From Fulvia fulva (Eukaryota; Ascomycota; Dothideomycetes; Mycosphaerellales; Mycosphaerellaceae), in the NCBI RefSeq assembly GCF_020509005.1, contig NC_063023.1, forward strand, positions 2,542,001 to 2,606,000: 64,000 bases of DNA, in the 5' to 3' direction. Below, piece after piece: positions 30,000 to 40,016 of this stretch. Position 1 is the first letter of the stretch. The number at the start of each line of letters is the position of its first letter. A program made the translations under genes and the position numbers. Under the pieces are notes generated by a model that saw only the letters and a list, made by a program, of their open reading frames with translations, was not told where the DNA came from and did not search any database.

Positions 30000-31578
30000 A
30001 GGTTATAAGGCCGTACCTATAGTCTCGTCGGCTTAGATTCTAGTTCCGGAAGTATAGTAGCTCTATTAATGCCTATTAGAAGTATATCGTCATCCTCTTC
30101 GTCGTTAGATTTAGACGTAGTAGATCTATTCTCGTTTAGAAGATCGCCTTTTTCGATATTCGTAGTATTAACCCTATCCTTTAGCGCTATAATGTCTTTA
30201 GCTTTAGGAAGATTAAGCTCCGGGTCCGGTCTTAACTATAGGATTAGCTTTAGGTTCTCTCGGGCTTATAAACCCTTTAACCTCGTACTATTAAGCTCTT
30301 CGAGGACGTATATACTAGACCCCGAGTATACCTTAGCTATACGATACGGCCTAAGCTAGCGGTAACTAATCTTTCTAGATAGGTTATCCTTATACGGCTT
30401 GTCGAACTTAAGGATAAGATCCCCGACCTAGAACCCCTAGAAGTTAATACTACGTTTAGTATCGAAGTATTCCTTACTTAGGGTACGAAGCCTTACTCTT
30501 CGTAACTATAACTCCTAAAGACTTTTGTCCTGTACCTATAATTAACGCGCCTAAATAGCTAATAGCTCCTCCGTTAATCTAATAGATCCCTATTTATAGT
30601 TCGCCTATACCGGGTATTCTACCTCGATTAGAAGAATAGTATAATAGCTATATAGGACCTCCGCCGGAGTTATACCCGTAATTCTAGATACCGTAGTTCT
30701 ATTAGCCTAAAGCACCGTAGTAATCTATTGTTCCTAGGACTTATAGGTGTTCTTAGTAAGCTTAGCTAATATAGCTAGAACAGGTCGATATCCTACTTCT
30801 ATAGTTATATTCAACTATAGATAGTAGGGTAAGATCCGGATATACTTAATGCCTATACTAATAAGTATCCTCTCTACCTCCTCTTCTTTAATACTAGCGT
30901 TATTAAGTATAATCTTATAGTAGTATCTATACCGGCTAAATACTATCTCGTATAGGAACTTAGTAATCGCCCGCGAATTTAGAGGCTTCCGTACGACCTT
31001 CGCCTTAATCTACCTACTTAGAGCTTCTTAGGCAATAAGTAAGTATCCGTTTCTATATACGTAGACGGGATCGTAGTACCACCTCTCTCCTATAACCTAC
31101 TAAGTCGATAAGTACATTTCTCCTACTCTCTAGTTACCTTCGCGAAAGTTATAAGGAGTATAAGTCCTTATCTAATTCGATACGTCGGAGAAGTAGCCCT
31201 CCTAGTAATACCGGCTAGTAATAAGATTATATACTAGCTCGGTACTCCGGTAACTATACTTTTTATAATAGTATATTACGATCCCTTTCTAAGTATTATT
31301 ATCGTCTACTACTAGCTATATCGGTACACCCCTTCGCCGCTAATAAAATAAGAGCTTGTCTCTTAAGTAGTACCGAGGACTCTTCTTAACGAGGTTTCGA
31401 TACTTAGCCCGGGTAACCCCTTCCGGTCGTATTTAATATACTAGAATATAAGCTATAAGCTCGGAATTATTACTATACTAGGGTTCGAGGAGTCGTTTAC
31501 GCTCTAGAATAACGGGGAAAGTATTAACTAGCTCGGCGTAACGAAAGAATTTGTCGTTAATTATCTTATTAAAGTTAT
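30000..31578 (-). pseudogene. Relic J: RIP-destroyed Ty3/gypsy integrase
   Basis: Read on the minus strand, the region beside 31500 gives KFFRYAELVNTFP, then YYLRDKLLFY and RRRGVPIQLVVDD-like strings typical of the integrase zinc-binding module. Integrase core remnants follow (DALSRW-like, KIILNNAS, ITPAEVLYSYY). The frame is broken by many TAG/TAA. It is cut at 31578 by element E; the rest should lie beyond the right edge of the window. The small plus-strand ORF at 30069-30359 is antisense to this and not a gene. Boundaries are approximate. Confidence 0.6.
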
Positions 31579-32580
31579 TATTAAATAGGTACACCTCCGT
31601 TATTATTACTAGAACCGACTATTAACTATACTTATTCTAACGATATACGAAGTAGGCTACTGCCCCTAGGACTAAGGGAGTTCTACCTTATTTAATCTAG
31701 ATAGCTTAAAGCTCTCTTCACCCTATTTCTTTAGCTCTAAACGCCGCGGAGGTGCCTAGCTATATTAGGTAACTCCTAGGCAATAGTAGCCTAGGCTACG
31801 GTACTAACGGCGCCTACGGCCCTATAGGCGAAGCCCCCCTAAGACAACTAGTAGCAACTTATAGAGGACGTAAAAAGTATAGAAACTAACGATTAGCTCC
31901 CTTACCGGTCTCTATAGGTAATAATCACTTAGCTACGTACGGCGCTTATACTGTCGTATTAACGAGGGCAATAAGAAATAAGGACGACGTCCTAGGCGAT
32001 TAGTAAGGCCACCCGGAATTAATACCCCTATAGCTAGGTATCGGTCGCGGTATCGATACTAGGCCCCCGCCTAACGTACGATATAGTTACGATCCGTATT
32101 ATAGTAAAGGAAGACTAGGCCGAAGTTACGAAGCTATCGAACAAGGAGCTCGCCTAACGAATTAACTAACTAGGGGTAGTCGTAGTAAACTAATAGTCTA
32201 ACGGCACTCTATAGATCTATACTAGCTCTACTACTACTAGGAGGTACCTAGAGGTATATCTATAGTAGGTATCTAAGGTTACGGTATTAGCGAAGGTCTT
32301 AACGAAACAATTCACGATCCTAGTCTAGGATATGCCTAAGGAGTTTAACCTAACTAACTAAGGTCACCTACGCGCTCTCTAAGAGGACAAACCGGTTACT
32401 CTTAACTCTCTAATCTAGAAGGCGACTTAGCTCTATAGGAAATGGCTAGAAGGTAAGAAGGCCTCGGCGCTAATAGTATAGCTATAAGACGCGAAAGCGG
32501 CGGATCTAGCGATAGAATAAGGCCTAGTCTAGTAATATAGCCTTAAGATAGTAGAAAAGTACTCCTTATTCTTTCGTATC

Positions 32581-32814
32581 TGTTAAACAGGTACGAGTTG
32601 CGCAGTAGTGGAAGACGGCGGATCACACCAAAGACGAAGAAGGACCCAATGGGATAGCGTGTATCTACATACAGTATCGCCGGTGTTGGTGTAGGTAGAT
32701 GCTAGGTGTCCGGATGTTGGCCAGCCTATAGGCTGGCAAACCCTAGTCACGTGATCTAATCACATGACACACCCACACCTACATGCTTGTCCTGCGGCCT
32801 GTATGTTCTCAACA
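32581..32814 (-). repeat. 3' LTR of element C
   Basis: 234 bp, TGTTAAACAG...TCTCAACA. It has TA where the other LTR has CA at one position. Confidence 0.93.
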
Positions 32815-32849
32815 CTCCCACTCAGGCCACATGGTCTCCTACAATCCCT

Positions 32850-35800
32850 TTACGCAAGCTGGAGCTGCCTTACAAAGTTTTGGAACTGCTGGCCATTGAG
32901 GGGCTTTGTTAACCCATCAGCAGCCATGTCCTTTGTATGGCAGTAGTCCACTGCAATCTTCTTCTGCCACCAGAGATGTCTGACATAGTTATATGCAACA
33001 TCAATATGCTTTGACCTTTCATGCACATGGGCATCTTTGACAAGTGTCAAAGCGGCTTGGTTGTCACCCATGAGCTTGACTGGCCTTAGCTCGTCAACAG
33101 TGCCCTTGCTTGCCCTTACACTCGGCTGGAAAGAGCTCTTTCCCACCAGTTCTGGGCACCCCATTTCCCTGAGGACAGCAGCAAGAAATTGTGACTGCTT
33201 TGCGGCTGCGTTCATAGCCATGAACTCAGCTTCCATTGTTGATGTTGCAACAGACTTCTGCTTCCTACTCATCCAGGACACAGGTGATCCACAAAGGAAC
33301 CACACGTATCCCAGAATTGAGACTCTATCCACTTTGTCCATAGCGTAGTCAGAGTCCGAGTATCCCTGGAGATTGCCCCCTCCCTTTCTATACATAAGAC
33401 CTAGGTCTGGGTACGACCGCAGGTATCGGGAGAGCTTCTTCAAAGCCTTCATATGCTGCTGCGAGGGATCAGCAACAAATGAGCTAATTCTTCCAAGGGG
33501 GAATGCTAAGTCTGGCCTTGTCATTGTCATTGGCCACATCCAGGTACCATTGTGGCTCTGGTAATCCTGTTTGTTGCACCTCTCATCCATAGGTGCCGTA
33601 GGCACTAAATGCTCGTAGCTCTCCATAGGTGAGTGGGTTGGCGTAGCCTTCTCTCTAGCCATGTTCATCTTGGCTAAGTTAGCGTGGACATAGTGTCCTT
33701 GATCAAGCTTCAAAGTGCCTTGGGACCTGTCTCTTGTAATCCTCATTCCAAGGATCTTCGTAGGTTCACCAAGATCTTTAATCTTAAACACTTTTCCAAG
33801 CTCAGCCTTAAACCACTGAACATCTGACAGCTTCGGAGCTGCAATGGGTATGTCATCCACATGGGTAAGGACCATAAGGTCTCTATCCGTATGGATAAGT
33901 AGGCATGGATCTACCTGGGACTGGGTAAATCCAATCTTCTCTAGCTTCGCAACACAGAGCTTGTTCCAGTCTCTAGCTGCTTGCTTAAGCCCATAAAGGC
34001 TTCGTAGGACCTTGAACACCATGTTTGGAGGTGCTTCAACTCCTGGGGGTGGGATCATATAGATGTCTTCAAGAAGGCTGCTTTGGGTAAAAGCATTATT
34101 CACATCCACTAGGTGCATCTCGAGATCTCTCTCACATACTACTGCCATGAATACTCGGAGAGTATCATGTCTAACAGTAGGTGCAAAGGTCTCTTCGAAG
34201 TCAACCCCATATTTCTGTGAAAACCCTCTTGCAACTAGTCTTGCCTTGAACTTCTCAATGGCTCCACTAATCATTCTTTTCACATCAAAGACCCACCTAG
34301 AAGTAATTAGATTCGCACCCTTTGGCGGTACAACTGCTTCCCAGGTGTTGTTGCTTGCTAAGGCAATAAGTTCGTTCTCGATTGCCTCTCTCCACATATG
34401 TCCCCATTCGGGGTCTCCTACGGCTGCCTTATAGGACTTTGGGATTGGCACTTCCTGCTGATAGGCTATGGCCTGCCCAACAGCAGCAAATGCATGTTCT
34501 TCCACGTCGTTCAGAATCTCCTCTACCCAGCTCATTGTAGGGTCTAGATGGAACATCTGGGCGATAAGAGCCTTATGGTGTTTAGCCTCATGCTCTTCAG
34601 AGTTATCATCTCCGTCCCCCCTTGACCTCTTGTTGCCTGCAACCTGAGGTGGCGCTAGGTGTTCGGATGGGTCGAACTGAACGACATCTTCTTTTTCTTT
34701 CATTGGAGTACCCTGATCTCCAAACTTCTGGTATTCCCCAATGTCCTTTGGGGGAGGGGGAAGTTGCACAAACAGCGGTTGCTGTGGTGTTGATGACTTG
34801 GGTAGGTTCTGTACAGATCCACCGTTATCGGCCTTCGACAGTGTTGAAACCGCCTCAATATTTTCTCCTGGCCTTCGTAACGGTGTCTCTGATAATCCCC
34901 TATCGGAAAATTTCGCCCCAAAGGGCTTCCTCCCAACAGGATTGCGCTGTGGCGCTCGACTCGGCTGGTTAGTGAAGGTGATACCAAGATCCATATCTCC
35001 CCCCTTCTCATTCTCAAACCAGTCGACGTGACTATGCGCTTTTATTGCTTTCATGTCGGGATCCCAGAACAGCCATTGTTTTGTGGTGTTTTCTGAGTAG
35101 CCCACAAACACGGCTTCTTTTCCTCGGTTCATCAACTTGTCTCTCCTCAAGCCTTGAGGTTGGGCTCTTGGGTCTACATAGACCACAGCTTTGCATCCCC
35201 AGACGCGGAAATGGTCGACTGACGGTACTTGGCCAGTAAAGGCTTCTTCTGGTGAAAGAGCAATACCATCAATGATCGGACCATTAGGCAGTCTGTTTCT
35301 GATCACAGTCTGTGCTTGCAAAGCTTCTGGCCAGAACTCAACTGGCATGCCAGAGTCTTCAAGCATAGCCCGGACTGTGTTCTCAGAGGCTTGAATTGAC
35401 CTTTCCACAGGTCCATTTTGAAGAGAGTTGTAGGCATCAGTTGTGTCCATCTGAGTGCCAAACTCCTTCTCCCACTCTTTTAGCAAGGCGAGAATTTCCT
35501 TTGCACCATCACTGCGGATCGCAGACAGAAAGCACCTTGACTGCCGTTCTGCCTGGACCTTCCAATCCCGTAGGGCTGCAGGAGCGTCGCTCCTGGCCTT
35601 CAAAGGGATTACCCACTTCTTCCTAGAGAAGTTGTCTACAATCTCAAGCCAATATTTGTATCCTAGCCTAGAGACTGCGTCCTGAAAAGGCCCACAGATG
35701 TCAATGGAGATGAGGGCCAGCCTCTCCCCTTTCCTCTCTGTGGCAGGTCCTTTGAACTTCCTCATGTTTGCAAGGGAGCAGACCTTGCAATTCTGGTGTT

Positions 35801-37376
35801 CAGAAGGAACAGGAATGGGATCTTTCTTGTCAGTGACTCTATGCAGGTTTCTTAGCAGTCCCTTGCCAAGGTGTGCACATCTTCTATGCCATAGCTCCCA
35901 CTGATCTTCGGACTCAGTGTTAGCCATAGCGGTACCGTCACGTTCTTGAGAGCGTATGCCAGCATGCTGTGGCTCAAGAATTTCCGAGATCGAGTGGATA
36001 AACGGTACTCCTCCTCGAAGTTTGGTCTGGACAACGGGTTTACCAGACAAGGATTTTAGGGTGAAACTGGGTGGTTGGACAGCAAACTGTTGGCTGAACT
36101 GATTCCACGAAACAAGACTAACTCCAAGGCCAGGAACAAACAGGACATTTTCTAAGACAATTTGCTTTCCAGAAGGACCACCCATTACTGCACTTCCCAT
36201 ATGTGTAGCTTGTAGATAGCCACCCCCAACCTTGATCCACTTCCTCTTTTGAAGAGGCTTCAGTGTCCTGAATAGTGAATCTTGGTCAGTCATATGTGAT
36301 GATGCACAAGAGTCAAGCAACCACTCGGACGAGGGGTACTTGCCTTTGGCTTCCACAGTGGAATGGGCAACCTCATCAACATCATCATCTTCTGATGGTA
36401 TCTCAGGGTCTGATGCGTCTTCCTGGGTCGCATGGGCCCTTGCAGGCTTACTAGAGGAGGCCTTTGGCTTGCGGCTCTCCTTCATCTGCTTTGCAAGGTC
36501 CGTCATCACCTTGAGGACATCACGAAGGTTTGGTGATGATGACCTCCTACGAGGTGGTGACGGTTGTCTCTTAGCAGGGTAGGTAACCCTAGCTAGTTTG
36601 TCCTTGTTCCTAACAGCCTGCTGAGCTGCAGAAAGGTGTGGGCACTTGCTCATAAAATGGTCACCACCGCAGAGATGGCACGTGAGCTTGCCCTGGAAAC
36701 CCTTCTTAGCGAACATGGCTGTCCCTTGATGAATCATTGATTCTTGCTTCTCCCTAAGAATTGCAAGAATGTCTTGTGGTGAGAGATTCACCTGGGCATC
36801 AATTGCATCGCGAATTGAGCCAAATGAGTCTGGCAGAGCTGCTAAGAGTTGCTGGATCTTTCTGTCCTCAGTCTTGATGTCTTGGAACTGAGGCGAGATT
36901 GAAACAGCCCTCCTTGCAATTGAGCTAAGCTCCTGCCAGGCGTCATCTATAGACTGGTCTTCTGTCATCACGAAATTGGTGTATTGCTGAAGCAAACTTC
37001 TTCCAGTAGCGAGAAGTCTTCTCTTATATTTAGCTTCAGCCCATTCCCACAACTCCTTCGCATGCCGGATCTCGTATGTCATCTCTTGGTCATCTGTCGA
37101 CAGACAGATGTACATCTCATACAGGGCCGTTGCATTGTGCCGTCTGTACGATGCCTTCCTTATCGCTTGATCCAAAGGAAGGGATGACTCCGATGATGCA
37201 GAGGGTGTCGCTATAGATGGGGTTGTAGCGGGAATGTCCGTGATGATGTCTTCGAGGACCCAGTCAACCTGCTTTGATACCAGGTGTATTCTCATCAGCT
37301 TGAACCATGTTTCGTGGTTCTCTCTTGTCAGAAGAGGTGCTGCTCTCTTTCTTATAAACCCAGTCTCGTTCTCCAT
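32850..37376 (-). CDS. Element C gag-pol polyprotein (copia)
   Basis: 1508 residues from ATG 37376; the frame extends further upstream only to a GTG codon. Domains in copia order: gag N-terminal region (ENHETWFKLMRIHL) from residue 1; zinc knuckle CHLCGGDHFMSKC near 232; protease LLDSCASSHMT near 352; GAG-pre-integrase HRRCAHLGKG with CKVC near 490-530; integrase core (DICGPFQ near 557, then SDGAKEI and GPVERSI); RT with DVKRMISGAIEKFKARLVA and active site HVDDIPIAAP near 1172; RNase H with YSDSDYAMD near 1339 and MEAEF near 1379. Integrase before RT defines Ty1/copia. One continuous frame means gag and pol are made without frameshifting. Apparently complete. Confidence 0.95.
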   Translation of the reverse strand: MENETGFIRKRAAPLLTRENHETWFKLMRIHLVSKQVDWVLEDIITDIPATTPSIATPSASSESSLPLDQAIRKASYRRHNATALYEMYICLSTDDQEMTYEIRHAKELWEWAEAKYKRRLLATGRSLLQQYTNFVMTEDQSIDDAWQELSSIARRAVSISPQFQDIKTEDRKIQQLLAALPDSFGSIRDAIDAQVNLSPQDILAILREKQESMIHQGTAMFAKKGFQGKLTCHLCGGDHFMSKCPHLSAAQQAVRNKDKLARVTYPAKRQPSPPRRRSSSPNLRDVLKVMTDLAKQMKESRKPKASSSKPARAHATQEDASDPEIPSEDDDVDEVAHSTVEAKGKYPSSEWLLDSCASSHMTDQDSLFRTLKPLQKRKWIKVGGGYLQATHMGSAVMGGPSGKQIVLENVLFVPGLGVSLVSWNQFSQQFAVQPPSFTLKSLSGKPVVQTKLRGGVPFIHSISEILEPQHAGIRSQERDGTAMANTESEDQWELWHRRCAHLGKGLLRNLHRVTDKKDPIPVPSEHQNCKVCSLANMRKFKGPATERKGERLALISIDICGPFQDAVSRLGYKYWLEIVDNFSRKKWVIPLKARSDAPAALRDWKVQAERQSRCFLSAIRSDGAKEILALLKEWEKEFGTQMDTTDAYNSLQNGPVERSIQASENTVRAMLEDSGMPVEFWPEALQAQTVIRNRLPNGPIIDGIALSPEEAFTGQVPSVDHFRVWGCKAVVYVDPRAQPQGLRRDKLMNRGKEAVFVGYSENTTKQWLFWDPDMKAIKAHSHVDWFENEKGGDMDLGITFTNQPSRAPQRNPVGRKPFGAKFSDRGLSETPLRRPGENIEAVSTLSKADNGGSVQNLPKSSTPQQPLFVQLPPPPKDIGEYQKFGDQGTPMKEKEDVVQFDPSEHLAPPQVAGNKRSRGDGDDNSEEHEAKHHKALIAQMFHLDPTMSWVEEILNDVEEHAFAAVGQAIAYQQEVPIPKSYKAAVGDPEWGHMWREAIENELIALASNNTWEAVVPPKGANLITSRWVFDVKRMISGAIEKFKARLVARGFSQKYGVDFEETFAPTVRHDTLRVFMAVVCERDLEMHLVDVNNAFTQSSLLEDIYMIPPPGVEAPPNMVFKVLRSLYGLKQAARDWNKLCVAKLEKIGFTQSQVDPCLLIHTDRDLMVLTHVDDIPIAAPKLSDVQWFKAELGKVFKIKDLGEPTKILGMRITRDRSQGTLKLDQGHYVHANLAKMNMAREKATPTHSPMESYEHLVPTAPMDERCNKQDYQSHNGTWMWPMTMTRPDLAFPLGRISSFVADPSQQHMKALKKLSRYLRSYPDLGLMYRKGGGNLQGYSDSDYAMDKVDRVSILGYVWFLCGSPVSWMSRKQKSVATSTMEAEFMAMNAAAKQSQFLAAVLREMGCPELVGKSSFQPSVRASKGTVDELRPVKLMGDNQAALTLVKDAHVHERSKHIDVAYNYVRHLWWQKKIAVDYCHTKDMAADGLTKPLNGQQFQNFVRQLQLA

Positions 37377-37861
37377 TTTTTGTAAGTTGAGGGACAGGTT
37401 GGCTGCCCTCAGGTAAAAGGATGTATTCGGTCGTACGCGATCGGATCGAAATGGGATAAACCGAACGCGAGGTTGATAGCGGAGAGGATGGCTATCCGCC
37501 GGGAAGAGGAGGAAAGTCGGTCGGTAAGGATCGTGTTGGTGCTGAGACACTGTAGCGTAACTCTCTCAGCAGAGGGGGTTTCTGAGACACTGCGGCTCTC
37601 TCAGATGGAACAGTTAGTCGATGCGAACGCGATGTCCGGAGAGCGACTCTTCTCAGTAAGCTCGCCCACTTGTCTGAGGTATTGGCACAGGCTCCCTGAC
37701 TCGGAGTCTGACAGTGCCTCACTAGGCTCTTTCACGTCTTATATGCACCTACAGCGCGGCTGTAGCTTCCTGTGCAATGCGGGTGCGGCCTCCAGTCTGC
37801 CTTCCTTTTGTTCTGAAGAGGAATAACTCCAATACGACTTTGTCGAGGGTGAAACACCGAG

Positions 37862-37883
37862 TTGCTAACTCGGGCTCATAACC
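37862..37883 (-). promoter_or_regulatory. Primer-binding site of element C (half-tRNA-Met type)
   Basis: The plus strand next to the 5' LTR ends in TCGGGCTCATAACC. This reads as the 5' strand, CAT anticodon loop and start of the 3' strand of a methionine-tRNA anticodon arm. Drosophila copia is known to prime with a 5' half of initiator tRNA-Met cut in the anticodon loop; the same is inferred here. The match further upstream in the tRNA is not verified. Confidence 0.55.
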
Positions 37884-38117
37884 TGTTAAACAGGTACGAG
37901 TTGCGCAGCAGTGGAAGACGGCGGATCACACCAAAGACGAAGAAGGACCCAATGGGATAGCGTGTATCTACATACAGTATCGCCGGTGTTGGTGTAGGTA
38001 GATGCTAGGTGTCCGGATGTTGGCCAGCCTATAGGCTGGCAAACCCTAGTCACGTGATCTAATCACATGACACACCCACACCTACATGCTTGTCCTGCGG
38101 CCTATATGTTCTCAACA
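37884..38117 (-). repeat. 5' LTR of element C
   Basis: 234 bp, starting TGTTAAACAGG; followed by target duplication GTATC. Confidence 0.93.
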
Positions 38118-38122
38118 GTATC

Positions 38123-38850
38123 CTCTAATACTTTAAATGCTAATAGTATAGACACCAAACCTACACGTATATAAATAAGTAGGCCTACTCGAACTATATA
38201 GGAGACTATATATCTAGGGACTATATATCGACTACGAGACGGTACGTAAACTATCCGGGGTACTACCTATCGTATAGTACGGAATGCCTATAGCGGAAAC
38301 TAGCAAAAAACAACGCAATTATAAACAGAACCGTCGCCCTCAGATTCTACGGCGACCGTAAGGCTAGCCTATACCGGAACTAACTAGCGGCGGTCGGGCA
38401 TAAGCGCCCTAGGGCCGAGAACGATATAAAGGATACGTAACCTAGGGCGTACGGGAGGCCACGTACTCTACTAGCTACGGCGAGGAAATCTAACTAGGCC
38501 CGGCTCCCCTTTAGTATATAGCCGATAGGCGTAGACTAGGACGTATAGGGTAGTAGGATATAGGACGCTATAGAGGAAATGATTATCGATACTAATAACT
38601 AGCCTCGATACGCTTAGTATTATCTAGTATAACGTTAACTATAGCAAGGATATAGTCTAGAACCATTTCCTATACGAGGCGGACTCGCGCGTCTACTACG
38701 TCCTTATAATCTAGGAGCTATAGATTAACCCGTACTATAAGAGACTAACGACCTATAAGTTACTAGGCTATACGATATACCTACGAGGCGACGGCAGACC
38801 CCGTACGTACTTCTATATTAGTAAGGACATACTAGAATCCGACTAGGAGG
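38123..38850 (+). pseudogene. LINE-2: end of ORF1 and start of ORF2 (endonuclease), RIP-destroyed
   Basis: Aligns by eye to LINE-1 ORF1 from the zinc-knuckle region onward and to the endonuclease start. It ends at GGAGG (38846-38850), the target of element D. Confidence 0.85.
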
Positions 38851-39275
38851 TGTTAGGTTTGGTATAACCTAATGATATCACAAGATCAGAAGACCAAGCT
38901 CAATCGGGTTTGTTCTCGGGCCGATGGGAAGTTGAGGGAGGGTGATGAAGCAGTAGCTGTCTTGTCTCGCAGAGATCAAGTAGCAGTGAGGCAGAGGTTG
39001 TGTTGTGGTGTATTCCAAACAGTGATATTAAACAGTGAGTTGAACGCCTCGAAGCCATAAGGGATTCTCAGCGTTCCTAAATACAAAGGAGATCCCCTTA
39101 TGCCCAGGGGTATTGCTTTCTTTGCTTTCCATCATTTCTGTGCTTTCTCTAGAAGGCGTACCGAGCGTAGAAATCGCTGCGAGCGAGCTGCAGCGGGAGT
39201 GCCCACTAGTTGGCTCGGCACCACGTGATCCGAAATCGGTTGGCTCGTAGGGTCCAGACGACTCGATCCGTAACA
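38851..39275 (-). repeat. 3' LTR of element D
   Basis: 425 bp, TGTTAGGTTT...CGATCCGTAACA. A 62-codon plus-strand ORF at 38872 recurs in the other LTR but has no coding support. Confidence 0.93.
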
Positions 39276-39371
39276 CCATCCCCCTTCCAGTCTAGCTCGT
39301 CCCGAGCTAATCATAAGCTTGCGGGGTCCCTTCTATTCGTAGGTCGTTATGACCGTTTCTTCTCCTTCGCC

Positions 39372-40016
39372 ATGCCAAAGGCGTCCTCTTCAAAACGCTC
39401 TTCCTCCGACGATCGCAAGCGTCTTGGAATTTTTATTCGCGCGAACGGCGAAATCATGCCTCGGGCATGCTCGAATTGTCGTCGTCTAGGTCGGGTGTGC
39501 AAGGTGCACGTAAGATCAGGTCGCTGCAGCGAGTGCAACATCCACGGGTTGAAGGGTTGTGACATTAAGATCACTGCGTCGGAATGGGAGAGGTTGAGCA
39601 AGGAGCGCGCAAAGCTGCTGTCCCAAATTCAAGATGCGCGTCTGGCTTCTGCCGCTGCGATGGATCGGGAGCGCGAGATCGTCGCGCGGGCTCGCGAGGC
39701 CACATCAACGGCTTTAGCGAAGGAGGAGCGGCTGGCGAAACAGCTGGAGCTGTTGGATCGTCGTGCGGATAATGCAGTGTCGGTTGCGGAGGCCAACGCT
39801 CTGGAGGCGGAGGCTGAGGAGCGCTCGTTATCATCTCTTCCGGAGGGGGTAGCTTCCCTGGGTCCCGAGCTTGCTTTGTCTCCATTTACTTGGGCAAACG
39901 ACCCGTCCCTGGATTCCTCAGATTTCTTTGCTGGCGTCTCTGGGACCCTTCGGTTCGATCCTTCTTTATTTGTTGATCCTGGCGGAAGTGTCGCAGGAGC
40001 TGGCAGCAGTTCGTGA
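39372..40016 (+). CDS. Antisense ORF of element D: Zn2Cys6-like cluster plus coiled coil
   Basis: 214 residues from ATG 39372, on the strand opposite to gag-pol, between pol and the 3' LTR. Its last 131 bp overlap the 3' end of pol tail to tail. Residues 1-18 are Ser/Lys/Arg-rich. Cysteines at 33, 36, 43, 52, 55 and 63 give C-x2-C-x6-C-x8-C-x2-C-x7-C, which fits the spacing of the fungal Zn(II)2Cys6 DNA-binding cluster. Residues about 70-152 are Ala/Glu/Arg/Leu-rich and should form a coiled coil for dimerisation. Residues 153-214 are Ser/Gly/Pro/acidic. The layout is that of a small transcription factor, which is an inference. The ATG follows a pyrimidine-rich leader 97 nt after the LTR, so the LTR could supply the promoter. 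Elements B and F have no such insert between pol and LTR. Confidence 0.65.
   Translation: MPKASSSKRSSSDDRKRLGIFIRANGEIMPRACSNCRRLGRVCKVHVRSGRCSECNIHGLKGCDIKITASEWERLSKERAKLLSQIQDARLASAAAMDREREIVARAREATSTALAKEERLAKQLELLDRRADNAVSVAEANALEAEAEERSLSSLPEGVASLGPELALSPFTWANDPSLDSSDFFAGVSGTLRFDPSLFVDPGGSVAGAGSSS

Larger units (their letters stand above)
32581..38117 (-). mobile_element. Element C: intact Ty1/copia retrotransposon
   Basis: 5537 bp in reverse orientation, inserted in LINE-2 ORF1. LTRs 32581-32814 and 37884-38117 are 234 bp each and differ at two sites, both transitions at CpA/TpG. Target duplication is GTATC (32576-32580 and 38118-38122). It has a single long gag-pol frame and no general RIP. 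Confidence 0.95.

Noticed and set aside
30069..30359. 96-codon plus-strand ORF in RIP DNA
   Set aside because: Antisense to the integrase relic J; open by chance.
38872..39060. 62-codon ORF repeated in both LTRs of D (also 45409-45597)
   Set aside because: Duplicated only because LTRs are duplicated; too short, no family features.
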